Source of the DNA: RHLJ01 sp963974345
GTDB lineage: Bacteria; Bacteroidota; Rhodothermia; Balneolales; Balneolaceae
Direction of reading: 5' to 3'
DNA: 64,000 nt
Assembly (NCBI GenBank): GCA_963974345.1
Contig: CAXBBW010000011.1
Location: forward strand, 62,001 to 126,000
The notes below the pieces were generated by a model that made no database searches, was not told the origin of the DNA, and saw nothing but the letters and a program-made list of their open reading frames with translations. The position numbers and the translations under genes are program-made. Shown piece after piece: positions 10,801 to 18,310 of the stretch; the stretch's first letter is position 1; the number at the start of each line of letters is the position of its first letter.

Positions 10801-11157
10801 CTCTAGATAAGGTAAAAGTTCTTTTTTGAGTTCTTCTGAGTAGGTAAATGGAAATTCCTCTACAGATTCTTCAACAAAAAAATCGAATGGATTGATCGTC
10901 TTAAGATCTGCGATGATTTCAACTTTTACCGAAAGCTTATCCGTTTTTTCTGGGAATACAATTCGAGCTAAGTAATTTCCAAAAGGATCTTGTTGCCAGT
11001 TGAAGAAATGGTTTTCTGGCTCAATTTTGATTGAATACGCTTCAATAGGTGTTCTACTATGAGGTGCTGGACGTAACCTAAAAATATGTGGAGAAAGATT
11101 GATCTTGCGATCATATTTATACGTTGTTTCGTGTGCTAATACAACTTTTAATGCCAT
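7831..11157 (-). CDS. Transglutaminase fused to DUF2126 putative amidoligase
   Basis: An 1108-residue protein with two parts. The N-terminal transglutaminase unit has a beta domain (about 1-95) and a catalytic core with Cys180 (KLGSCRDFAW), His229 (DLHAWSEVYLPG) and Asp245 (WIGLDATSG). From about residue 320 to the end it matches DUF2126, classed as a putative amidoligase of the glutamine-synthetase-like COOH-NH2 ligase group. Landmarks are LTMGGEPTFVSVDD near 328, GKHTGTGGGNHVTLGG near 690, and ELRAFDMPPHAQMS near 825. It therefore joins a peptide-bond-cleaving fold to a peptide-bond-forming fold. It is the first gene of the operon with the ATP-grasp/Alpha-E and short transglutaminase genes. 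The set is widespread in bacteria, but its product is unknown to me. Confidence 0.9.
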   Translation of the reverse strand: MALKVVLAHETTYKYDRKINLSPHIFRLRPAPHSRTPIEAYSIKIEPENHFFNWQQDPFGNYLARIVFPEKTDKLSVKVEIIADLKTINPFDFFVEESVEEFPFTYSEELKKELLPYLEKRDEGPLFTKWLESIDRTPRRSIDFITDINRDLYNYLNYTIRMEPGVQNCEETLTQKLGSCRDFAWLMVQTLRHLGLAARFVSGYLVQLKSDEKSLDGPSGPEEDFTDLHAWSEVYLPGAGWIGLDATSGLLAGEGHIPLACTPSFESAAPVSGFTEPTETEFEFSNSVTRILESPRVTKPYTEEQWNAIYNLGFAVEEELQQNDVRLTMGGEPTFVSVDDMESEEWNTAADGDHKRALASSLSLRLREAFGKEGMLHHAQGKWYPGETLPRWQIGIHWRKDGEPIWKEPKWLASFTENYKLPEDITHKFLSKLAKYLGCSTDSITPAFEDAFYFLWEEQKLPVDVNPKEYTKKDSALRRKLGKVMEQGIDKIVGHVLPLTRHNEFWITNPWKFRGNHLFLTPGNSPIGLRLPLESLEKEPEHPSEPNIEPDLFDKKKTLEPYGTELQERASSPSEKVDIKKQPFVRTAICAEVREDKLCLFLPPLDSAEAFLDLIACIESTAKELEVPVIIEGYEPPRDNRLEVLKITPDPGVIEVNIHPANNWKELTDNTLKLYEEAKKSRLGTEKFMLDGKHTGTGGGNHVTLGGVTPADSPLLRNPQLLRSLLTFWQHHPGLSYLFSGSFIGPTSQAPRVDEARLESLYELEIAFSQIPDDQEVPFWLTDRLFRHLLTDITGNTHRAEFCIDKLYSPDSSSGRLGILELRAFDMPPHAQMSLMQMLLVRTLVSWFWKKPYKHDLVRWGTELHDKFLLEHYVKEDINDIVKQLNEEGYPFKLDWFDPFFEFRFPLLGMIEINSMQLELRMAIEPWNVLGEEMTGRGTARYVDSSLERVQVKVKNFTEERYSLTCNGVKIELSPTGTKGEFVAGVRYKAWDPWSALHPTIGVDTPLVFDIIDKWNKKSIGGCTYFVSHPGGRSYDTYPVNSYEAESRRINRFWDIGHTQGELVPTEVAPVSNFIGRIVEHKNASSTFMYKEIPINPEYPHITDLRKK

Positions 11158-11325
11158 GTAGAATTAAATTTTCGATGCTTTGTGAGTAAGCACTAATATC
11201 ATCAATCCTATGCAAGAAACACAGATTAGTTGAGATTTTTCGTATAAAAAATAATCCCTATTTCTTGTATTTATTATTCCACGATTATTAAAGCAGATAA
11301 TTTACTTTTGTAATATTATGAATGG

Positions 11326-12102
11326 ATGAACCAAAAAATATTCTGTACTCTTTTTTTAGGATTATTATTGTCTAACCTAAGTTTTGCTCAATCTAGCAGT
11401 GTTGAAGTTTTTCTAGACCACGTTACACTAGCAGTTTCCAATCTTGAAAGTGCCGAGGAAAGATTCTCCACTCTAGGGTTTACCATAAAAGAAGGAAGAC
11501 TACATGATAATGGGTTATTGAACAAGCATATCAAATTTAAAGACGGAAGTGCTATTGAACTAATGACCGTTCAAGGAGAAGCGAAAGATGATATCGCCAA
11601 AACATATAAAAAATTCCTCAGCAAACAGGAAGGTGGAATCTTCATAGCTTTCAATGCTCCTTTTGATCATGTTATGCAAAAAGCAGAAGAATTGAGTTTG
11701 AGTTATCAAGTAAGCACTGGAAATCCTTTTTCATATATAACGTTCAAAAATATCGGGTTAGAAAATGTGTTTTTTATTAACAATGAAATGGAAACAACAG
11801 ATACCGATTCGATTCTTACTCATGAAGACAAAGTTTCTGGGATTAAAAGAGTATGGATACAATCCTCACCTCTTTTTACTGAGCTGCTAATTCTGCTTGG
11901 TGCTTCATTTAAAGGTATTCTCAAAACTCCGGATCAAAAGGAAAACCCTGTTTATAGATTAAATGACTATGATTTTATCGTTGATGAATCATTTCAAAAT
12001 AACCCGAGAATACTTGGTATTCAGTTTGAAACTGAAGAAATATCTACACTTGAGTGGATTCCTCCTAATGAAAATCATGGTGTTTGGATTACTTTTAGGT
12101 AA
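11326..12102 (+). CDS. Secreted VOC/glyoxalase-like domain protein
   Basis: A 258-residue protein with a clear signal peptide (about 1-21, ending LSFAQ). It then has a vicinal-oxygen-chelate half-barrel starting FLDHVTLAVSNLESAEERF (about 29-47), a pattern seen in the glyoxalase-like (Glyoxalase_3) group. A second half-module (about 130-258) is more diverged. VOC enzymes bind a divalent metal and act on small molecules, but an exported member has no assigned reaction. It starts 168 bases from the divergent amidoligase operon. A TACTTTTG element at 11303-11310 fits the Bacteroidota -7 box pattern TAnnTTTG, but it lies close to the ATG, so I do not annotate it as a promoter. Function unassigned. 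Confidence 0.7.
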   Translation: MNQKIFCTLFLGLLLSNLSFAQSSSVEVFLDHVTLAVSNLESAEERFSTLGFTIKEGRLHDNGLLNKHIKFKDGSAIELMTVQGEAKDDIAKTYKKFLSKQEGGIFIAFNAPFDHVMQKAEELSLSYQVSTGNPFSYITFKNIGLENVFFINNEMETTDTDSILTHEDKVSGIKRVWIQSSPLFTELLILLGASFKGILKTPDQKENPVYRLNDYDFIVDESFQNNPRILGIQFETEEISTLEWIPPNENHGVWITFR

Positions 12103-12117
12103 AAATCCTTGATCGGC

Positions 12118-13218
12118 CTAGAACCTGCTTATTGCTGGCTCCTGCTGACTCAGGCAATGAAAGCTTCCCAAGCCCCAAATCAAATCTGAAGAATCAATTC
12201 CCACTACCTTTCGAGTTGGGAAGCAAGCTTGTAGAATCTCTAGAGCTTTTTCATCATTTGGGTCACCGAACACAGGAGCAATTACATACTTGTTGGCTAT
12301 GTAGAAATTCGCGTAAGACATCGGCAAGCGTTGCCCCTGATAATATCTCGCCTTGGGCATGGTAAGTTCTATGATATTAATTGGACTTCCATCCTCCAAC
12401 TTCAAGCTTTTAAGTAATTCTAAATTTTCTGTAAGTGGTATATGATTTTCATCAGATTCATCTTCTTCTACAACCGTTACCACTGTATCTTCATTAACGA
12501 ATCGGGTCAGGTCGTCAATATGTCCGTCTGTATCATCTCCAAGAATTCCATCGCCCAACCAAAGGATATTCGTGACTCCATAATAGTTTTTGAGATATTC
12601 CTCAATTTGCTTCTTAGTGAGATGAGGATTTCTATTTTCGTTTAATAAACAGGCCGTAGTGGTGAGTACCGTTCCCTTTCCATTAAATTCAACAGAACCG
12701 CCTTCCATCACAATTTCAGGATGTGATACTGGAAGTTTGAGTTGATGAGCAATCCGAGTGGGAATTACATCATCTAAATCAAAAGGTGGATATTTACCTC
12801 CCCATGCATTGTAACCCCAATCAACAATGATTTTTTCATTCGATTCTTTATTTAATAAAAACGCTGGGCCATGATCTCTACACCAAGCATCATTGGTAGG
12901 ATTTACGTAAAAGAAAACTTGCGACATATCAGCGCCGGCATTCTGAATCTTTGTAAAAGCGTCCTCAGCCATAGCTTTGTCTCGGACATTAATATTCACC
13001 TTCTCCCCTTCAGCTACAAGTTTTATGAACTCGCAGTAGGATTTGTAGATGGTTTCAATCTTTCCAGGCCACGTGTCAGAATTATGAGGCCAGCTTAACC
13101 ACGTTGCTTCATGCTCGGCAAATTCAGCAGGGAAATAAAATCCCTTATTCGCAGGAATTCCTTCAAAAGTTGATTCATTGGTGAAGTTTTCAGGAGCCTC
13201 AATTAGATTCATCTTCAT
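12118..13218 (-). CDS. aguA: Agmatine deiminase
   Basis: Guanidine-modifying (pentein-fold) enzyme that converts agmatine to N-carbamoylputrescine and ammonia. With the ATG at 13218 it is 366 residues, normal for AguA. Visible motifs: WCRDHGP near 112, GDDTDGHIDDLTRF with the catalytic His near 233, and the nucleophile Cys near 355 in GLGSFHCLSQQEPA. The reading frame is open up to 13254, but the first 12 codons add nothing family-like and overlap the upstream aguB; an ATG at 13212 is also possible. The gene overlaps the 3' end of aguB by 20 bases, so the two enzymes of the agmatine route to putrescine are cotranscribed and probably translationally coupled. Confidence 0.92.
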   Translation of the reverse strand: MKMNLIEAPENFTNESTFEGIPANKGFYFPAEFAEHEATWLSWPHNSDTWPGKIETIYKSYCEFIKLVAEGEKVNINVRDKAMAEDAFTKIQNAGADMSQVFFYVNPTNDAWCRDHGPAFLLNKESNEKIIVDWGYNAWGGKYPPFDLDDVIPTRIAHQLKLPVSHPEIVMEGGSVEFNGKGTVLTTTACLLNENRNPHLTKKQIEEYLKNYYGVTNILWLGDGILGDDTDGHIDDLTRFVNEDTVVTVVEEDESDENHIPLTENLELLKSLKLEDGSPINIIELTMPKARYYQGQRLPMSYANFYIANKYVIAPVFGDPNDEKALEILQACFPTRKVVGIDSSDLIWGLGSFHCLSQQEPAISRF

Positions 13219-14083
13219 CCAAAAATCGCTTTGTAATAGGTTTGTAAGAATCAATTCGACGATCTCTTAGAAATGGCCAATGAGTCCGGTACTCATTGGA
13301 ATTAGTCATAGATAAAGACTCTACATATACTTCTTCATCCTCATGTGAAGCTTGATATAATACTCGACCAAATGAATTGGTTATAAAAGAGCCTCCCCAA
13401 AACTTCATTTCAGCTTCATCCCCAACTCGATTTACTGAAATAACTGGAATTCCATTGGCTACGGAATGTGATTTTTGAATGGTTTGCCAAGCTTGATATT
13501 GTTCGTCATTGGTAGCTTTATCTTGTTTATAGTGCCAACCAATTGCAGTAGGATAAAACAACATCTCGGCTCCTTTTAACGCTGTAATTCGTGCCGCTTC
13601 TGGATACCATTGATCCCAACAAATGAGTACTCCGATTTTAGCGAACTTGGTTTGGAAAACTTTATAACCCATATCACCTGGAGTAAAGTAAAACTTCTCA
13701 TAGTAACCAGGATCATCTGGAATGTGCATTTTACGATATTTCCCCAAATAACTTCCATCAGCATCTAACACAGCGGTAGTATTGTGATACATCCCTTCCG
13801 TTCTTTTCTCAAATAGTGAAGTGATAATAACTACGCCCAATTCCTTCGCTACTTGAGATAAAGCATCGGTACTTGGTCCTGGAATAGACTCAGCCAGTTT
13901 AAAATTCTCATAATCTTCTACATCACAAAAGTATAAGGATTTAAACAGCTCTTGAAGGCACACAATTTGTGCTCCTTTCCCAGCTGCTTCTTTCACTTTC
14001 TCAATCGCTTTTGCAAGATTTTCTTCGGGATTAGATGAACAATTCATCTGCACAATCCCAACGTTTACATTTCTATCAGACAC
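13199..14083 (-). CDS. aguB: N-carbamoylputrescine amidase
   Basis: A 294-residue nitrilase-superfamily amidase that hydrolyses N-carbamoylputrescine to putrescine, ammonia and CO2, completing the pathway begun by aguA. The Glu-Lys-Cys triad is visible: Glu45 (CLQELFKSLYFC), Lys118 (YRKMHIPDDPG) and Cys155 (VLICWDQWYPEAAR). The YRKMHIPDDPGYYEKFYFTPGD block is characteristic of the AguB branch. The length is normal. It is the first gene of a two-gene operon with aguA, overlapping it by about 20 bases. Cytosolic. The presence of both genes implies polyamine synthesis by the arginine decarboxylase/agmatine route. Confidence 0.93.
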   Translation of the reverse strand: MSDRNVNVGIVQMNCSSNPEENLAKAIEKVKEAAGKGAQIVCLQELFKSLYFCDVEDYENFKLAESIPGPSTDALSQVAKELGVVIITSLFEKRTEGMYHNTTAVLDADGSYLGKYRKMHIPDDPGYYEKFYFTPGDMGYKVFQTKFAKIGVLICWDQWYPEAARITALKGAEMLFYPTAIGWHYKQDKATNDEQYQAWQTIQKSHSVANGIPVISVNRVGDEAEMKFWGGSFITNSFGRVLYQASHEDEEVYVESLSMTNSNEYRTHWPFLRDRRIDSYKPITKRFLDEDESN

Positions 14084-14161
14084 GGATTTCCCTTTTTTGG
14101 TTCAGGATAAAGGTAGGGATTCTGTTGCGTTCTTAAAATACTATAGGCTCAGCAAATATAT

Positions 14162-14881
14162 TTAATTGAGTAAAGCGGTATAAACCACTCCAGTCAATAC
14201 AGCAATTCCAAAACTAATCAAGGTCCCTATGAGAATATATTCCGTAAGGTTTCTGTCTTTGGCATCATTTAAATCCCCAAACCTAAACACCGACTTGGCC
14301 GCCAAAAGAAATCCAATTCCTTCCCAGTTATTAGTAATAACAAAACCGAAAACGAATAACCGCTCTAAAATACCAATATATTTTCCAGCATTTGCCAGCG
14401 AATGATCTCCTTTTTTCTTCTCTGTGGGCGACCAACTTGAAATAAGTACTTTGATAAGAATTGCAGATGGATTGGTAAGAAACAAAACAAGTACTAATAA
14501 TAGGAATACTTCCTGTGTAAGTACCATGCTTATATTTTTCCAATCCCCTTCCAGCGTAAACCAAATACCTGCTATTACTGATAGGTGCGCAATTTGATCG
14601 GCTAAAAACCAGAGTACCTGTTTTCCCTTTTTCTTTCCTTGAAACTGTAATTTCACCGCATCGATAATCCAGTGAGTTACCATAATTATTGGAACCACCA
14701 TCCAATACGTTCCCAAACTATCTGGAATTAATACAAGAAAACTAAGCAAGCCATGTAAGAATACATGTATAAGCAACATGGGCGATTTAAATTTTTTTGT
14801 CTCCTTATCTTTGATAGAAGCATCGGATTGGAGAAAAAAATCTACCACCAAGTGAACTGCGATAAGTTTTAAAATCAACAT
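14162..14881 (-). CDS. DUF3307 membrane protein
   Basis: A 239-residue integral membrane protein with about six hydrophobic segments. Polar motifs within the membrane part match DUF3307: HLVVDFFLQSD near 9-19, a VFLHG segment near 36-41, MVTHWIIDAVK near 67-77, and ADQIAHL near 93-99. The repeated His/Asp pairs suggest a metal site or an intramembrane hydrolase-like chemistry, but no activity is known to me. It follows satD by four bases, a pairing seen in many genomes, and the two are surely one operon under the repeat-bearing promoter upstream of satD. The product is probably controlled by, or a partner of, SatD. Confidence 0.8.
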   Translation of the reverse strand: MLILKLIAVHLVVDFFLQSDASIKDKETKKFKSPMLLIHVFLHGLLSFLVLIPDSLGTYWMVVPIIMVTHWIIDAVKLQFQGKKKGKQVLWFLADQIAHLSVIAGIWFTLEGDWKNISMVLTQEVFLLLVLVLFLTNPSAILIKVLISSWSPTEKKKGDHSLANAGKYIGILERLFVFGFVITNNWEGIGFLLAAKSVFRFGDLNDAKDRNLTEYILIGTLISFGIAVLTGVVYTALLN

Positions 14882-14885
14882 GATA

Positions 14886-15500
14886 TTAGCCCAATTTAAA
14901 TACTGAGAGTTTATCTCGGTACAAGTTTTCTACTTCTCGTATTTCTGAAAGATAAGATCTTTGATTCCGCTCACTTACTGAAGACTGGCTGATATTCAGA
15001 AGTTTAGCGATTTGCTCTTGAAGTAACGCCGACCCCAAACTTAACTCTACATATTCCGCCACTGCTGGGGTCCAGTTATCCATTACAATTAGTATTAACC
15101 GGATCATCAGATTCATTTCATCATCAAAACCTTTATCACTAGTTACAATGCTTAGTGTTTGCTTATTCTTTTTCAGCTCTTCAAAACCTTGCCCCGAATG
15201 CAAAAAAGCAGTACCGTTCGACTCGGTTATTCTATCTGAGGAATAACTTTTATCCCCAATACCGATACACATTCTTACATCTACATTTTTTTGCTGCTTT
15301 ACTGCTGCTTTTATTTGAATGGCTCGATAAAGCGCCTCTTTTGGATTTTTAATTTCCACCTGAAAACTATCTCCCCGATATATTTCCCATGTTTCAGGGT
15401 TATCACCTTCTCTTTCAAGAACTACTTTAAGTGTTTCCATCCATTTTTTTGTATTGGATGTTCTTGAATTGATGATATCGCCTGTGATTATACTTGTCAT
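14886..15500 (-). CDS. satD: SatD-family protein with C-terminal helix-turn-helix
   Basis: A 204-residue cytosolic protein from the ATG at 15500. The frame is open to 15533, but MTSIITGDIINSR is the usual SatD N-terminus, and the extra codons run into a promoter repeat. Residues 1-120 resemble SatD (TGDIINSR, YRGDSFQVE at 41-49, VRMCIGIGDK near 75-84, SGQGFEELK near 102-110). Residues about 161-181 (QEQIAKLLNISQSSVSERNQ) form a helix-turn-helix, so the protein probably binds DNA. It is paired with the DUF3307 gene four bases downstream. Three direct-repeat palindromes lie between 15509 and 15584, directly upstream, and point to autoregulation. The ligand or signal sensed is unknown. Confidence 0.78.
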   Translation of the reverse strand: MTSIITGDIINSRTSNTKKWMETLKVVLEREGDNPETWEIYRGDSFQVEIKNPKEALYRAIQIKAAVKQQKNVDVRMCIGIGDKSYSSDRITESNGTAFLHSGQGFEELKKNKQTLSIVTSDKGFDDEMNLMIRLILIVMDNWTPAVAEYVELSLGSALLQEQIAKLLNISQSSVSERNQRSYLSEIREVENLYRDKLSVFKLG

Positions 15501-15508
15501 AGCTAAAT

Positions 15509-15586
15509 ATAGGTTAATAAGCCTATAATTCAAAATATCGGTTTTAAAGCCTATATATGAACAGATCGGGTTATAAACCTATATAC
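15509..15586 (-). promoter_or_regulatory. Three-copy palindromic operator array upstream of satD
   Basis: On the minus strand three related 17-19-base elements follow one another: TATAGGTTTATAACCCGAT, TATAGGCTTTAAAACCGAT and TATAGGCTTATTAACCTAT. Their GGYTT...AACC cores lie on the + strand at 15569-15579, 15540-15551 and 15512-15523. Core centres are about 28 bases apart. Each core is an imperfect palindrome and the copies are also direct repeats. The last ends about 9 bases before the satD ATG, so binding would block transcription or translation start. The adjacent gene encodes a helix-turn-helix protein, so autoregulation is the simplest reading. Confidence 0.6.
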
Positions 15587-15926
15587 TTATTTTGGATTTC
15601 TTTCATGAGCTATGCTAAGTGATCTCCTATTAGTTGCTCGGCTTCTGGGGATTGCTTCGCTCTGCTCGCAAAGGGCTACATACTGGTCATATCTGCGAAG
15701 GCAGAAATCTAGAGTTTGATAAAGGCAACGGGCTTAGCTAGCAATCTAGATTCCAATATTCTTCCAAGTGATCCTGAGGATACTTCCGAGGGATCTGCAT
15801 AAGTTTTTATTGGAATTATGCCTCAATTACTTAACTAAACAAAAGAAAATACCACAAATAGGGTATTTAAAAATCTCACTATAACGAATACTATGGCGTG
15901 AAAACTAATAGTAACTCATCGTATTT
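15587..15926. other. Non-coding gap with decayed intergenic repeat fragments
   Basis: No open frame of credible composition is present. Fragments at about 15645-15665 (GGATTGCTTCGCTCTGCTCG) and about 15690-15712 (CATATCTGCGAAGGCAGAAA) match, from memory, short repeats common in intergenic DNA of Bacteroidota-like genomes and their relatives. The last 100 bases are AT-rich and must contain the promoter of the BNR-repeat gene at 15927, but no box stands out clearly. Confidence 0.45.
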
Positions 15927-18257
15927 ATGAAATATTTTTATTTACTTAGCACTTTTATATTATTCACTTTTACAAATTCCTATAGTCAGGTCTCATCAGA
16001 AAAACTTCCGGGACTTGATGGCGGTAACTTCTTTTCAGTCGTTGAATTCCAGGATACCTTGTATACTATTACATTCGAAGCTGAAATATTTACTTCCGCC
16101 GATAACGGAGCAACATGGTCTAAAGACACCCGCTTTAATCTTGGTTGGTCAGCAGCATTTGAAGTAGAAAATACTGCATACTTAACAGTAGATGAATCCA
16201 GAAACCAATTATATGTATATGGTTCTTTTGGACTAATGATTTATTCGTCCGGCAAAGTAACCGTACCAGAAACATTACCTGAATTTTTTGGAAGCAGAGG
16301 AGCTTTCGGAGAAATGGTGGTTTCGGATTCTGCCTTATATGCCAGCTACCGTTATTCTACGTCCAGTCTTGGGGAAATCATGAAATCTACCGACGGTGGT
16401 GTTACATGGGCCTCTCACGACGATCCGAAGCAGTTTTTCACTTATTTGACATCTACCTCTGACGGAAAACTACTTGGGGCATCAGGTAAAAGGTTATACC
16501 TTTCTGAATCTGGTGGAGCAACCTTTACTCAGTTAACTATTCCGTCCGAATTTATTGATATAGTTACAGACATACTCGTTTCAGATAATGTGATATACTT
16601 TTCTTCTCTGGAGCATGGTATTCAGTCTTCTTCTGATGAAGGAGCTACATGGACACAGATAAATGAAGAAGCTGCCTTCAGCCTGAATGCACTTAGTAAT
16701 AGCCGGATTCTTGCAGGCGGCTTAAATGCTCATGTGTATATTACTTCTGATGCCGGTGCAAACTGGTCAGACGCTGATCTTGAGTTAACAAGCAGTGTTT
16801 TTGCTTACCAGGGAATTAAGGATGTTCTTGAACTCGAGGATGGAACTCTTATTGCCGCTACCGTTTGGGGCGATGTCTACAACAATTCTTACGTTTCTGC
16901 TTCTCCAGGAATGTTGACCTCATCGGATGATGGCAATACCTGGACTGAATTAAATGCAGGTCTTGAAGCAACCACCATAACCCAACTATTTCATGATGAG
17001 TCTACCGGAGATATTTATTTATACTCTGTTGGAAAAGGGGTATACCAGTGGGATGCAGGAACCAGCAGCTGGGTTTCAGTAGGTACTCCTCCTGATGTTT
17101 CTGGAATAGAGAATTTTCTTACTGCTCCTTCAGGCTGGAATGCGATTGGGGGTAGTGTGCGACTTTCTAAAAATCCTGCAACCGAAGAACTTGTGTTAGT
17201 TTCCCGTTACGTAACGTTAACCCTAAACGGTGGGAACAATACCTGGGAATTTGTAGAGCATGATCCTCTTGATTTCTTACTTCCCGCTCAACTATTCTTT
17301 ACAACAGACGGAACTGCCATTGTACATGAGTCGCTTGGTGGGTTTCAGGGAATTTATACTAGTACAGATTTCGTAAACTGGGCTGCTGTTGAAGAAAATC
17401 CTAACGGATCTAATATTGAGAATTTCTCAGCTATTGACGGCTACATTGCTTATTTCGATAACTATGCCTTTGATCAAGGTCTGGGTGTACATTACTCTGC
17501 AGACTTGGGTGCAACCTGGACACATATTCAGGAAGGACTAGAAGGTACCTTTTTCATAAGAGGCTATTTCATGGATCCGGCTAAAAATGAAGTTCTGACC
17601 ACAATTAGTTCCTATCCTGCTCCTAATTATACATTAAAAAATTTAATTGAAGTGTATGATTTGGAAACAGAAACTGCTTCAGAAATCAGCTTTTCAACTA
17701 CGGATGAATCCCTTAACACACCAGAGCTAACTACTCTGTTCCGTTTACCTAATGGCACCATTGTAGGATTCGTACAGGATACAGATCCAGCTACATTTCA
17801 ACCATTTCCTGTAGGCTACTTTTATCAATCAGGCGAAACATTTACTAAACTTGATGTGGATCTACCAGAAGGAACTGCGGATGAAGTTACTATCACGGGT
17901 GATGATACTTTTTTACTTCGATATGACACAGATATCTACGAAATAACTACATCCGGCAATGGAACTCCAACTGAACATTTAGGAGAGAATCCTGCGGCAT
18001 TCAAAATTCTACCAAATTATCCGAATCCGTTTAATCCGGGAACTCAGTTACAGTTTGAGCTCAATCAACCTTCTGATGCAAATATTGTCGTGTATACGAT
18101 GTCAGGTCAGGTTGTTAAAGAAGTCGATATGGGAAAACTAGCCTCAGGTATGCACTCTGTGTACTTTGATGCTTCTTCGCTTGCCAGTGGCGTATACATC
18201 TATACGGTGCAGGCAGGTTCTCAATTAAGAACCGGAAAAATGACCTTGATTAAATAA
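15927..18257 (+). CDS. Secreted BNR/sialidase-like repeat protein with T9SS sorting domain
   Basis: A 776-residue exported protein. A signal peptide (1-21, ending TNSYSQ) leads into repeated beta-propeller-type modules with the S/T-x-D-x-G-x-T-W signature: TSADNGATWSKD near 52, KSTDGGVTWASHD near 151, SSSDEGATWTQIN near 234, TSDAGANWSDAD near 279, TSSDDGNTWTELN near 331, and SADLGATWTHI near 526. It ends in a type A T9SS sorting domain (NYPNPFNPGTQLQF, then SGVYIYTVQAG and a C-terminal TLIK). The fold is likely a sortilin- or YCF48-like propeller. None of the catalytic landmarks of true sialidases were recognised, so it is more likely a binding or surface protein. It is monocistronic, with a terminator just after it. 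Confidence 0.82.
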   Translation: MKYFYLLSTFILFTFTNSYSQVSSEKLPGLDGGNFFSVVEFQDTLYTITFEAEIFTSADNGATWSKDTRFNLGWSAAFEVENTAYLTVDESRNQLYVYGSFGLMIYSSGKVTVPETLPEFFGSRGAFGEMVVSDSALYASYRYSTSSLGEIMKSTDGGVTWASHDDPKQFFTYLTSTSDGKLLGASGKRLYLSESGGATFTQLTIPSEFIDIVTDILVSDNVIYFSSLEHGIQSSSDEGATWTQINEEAAFSLNALSNSRILAGGLNAHVYITSDAGANWSDADLELTSSVFAYQGIKDVLELEDGTLIAATVWGDVYNNSYVSASPGMLTSSDDGNTWTELNAGLEATTITQLFHDESTGDIYLYSVGKGVYQWDAGTSSWVSVGTPPDVSGIENFLTAPSGWNAIGGSVRLSKNPATEELVLVSRYVTLTLNGGNNTWEFVEHDPLDFLLPAQLFFTTDGTAIVHESLGGFQGIYTSTDFVNWAAVEENPNGSNIENFSAIDGYIAYFDNYAFDQGLGVHYSADLGATWTHIQEGLEGTFFIRGYFMDPAKNEVLTTISSYPAPNYTLKNLIEVYDLETETASEISFSTTDESLNTPELTTLFRLPNGTIVGFVQDTDPATFQPFPVGYFYQSGETFTKLDVDLPEGTADEVTITGDDTFLLRYDTDIYEITTSGNGTPTEHLGENPAAFKILPNYPNPFNPGTQLQFELNQPSDANIVVYTMSGQVVKEVDMGKLASGMHSVYFDASSLASGVYIYTVQAGSQLRTGKMTLIK

Positions 18258-18281
18258 AGAAAATTTAAAATTACAGATTCT

Positions 18282-18310
18282 AAAAGGCAGTCTTATAGAC
18301 CGCCTTTTTT
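18282..18310 (+). terminator. Rho-independent terminator after the BNR-repeat gene
   Basis: The stem AAAGGC-A-GTC pairs with GAC-C-GCCTTT around a TTATA loop, with one mismatched pair, and is followed by a T-run. It starts 25 bases after the stop codon. Typical of an intrinsic terminator. Confidence 0.8.

Noticed and set aside
13219..13254. Longer aguA frame starting at 13254
   Set aside because: The extra 12 codons lie inside aguB and have no resemblance to AguA; an ATG at 13218 or 13212 gives a normal length.
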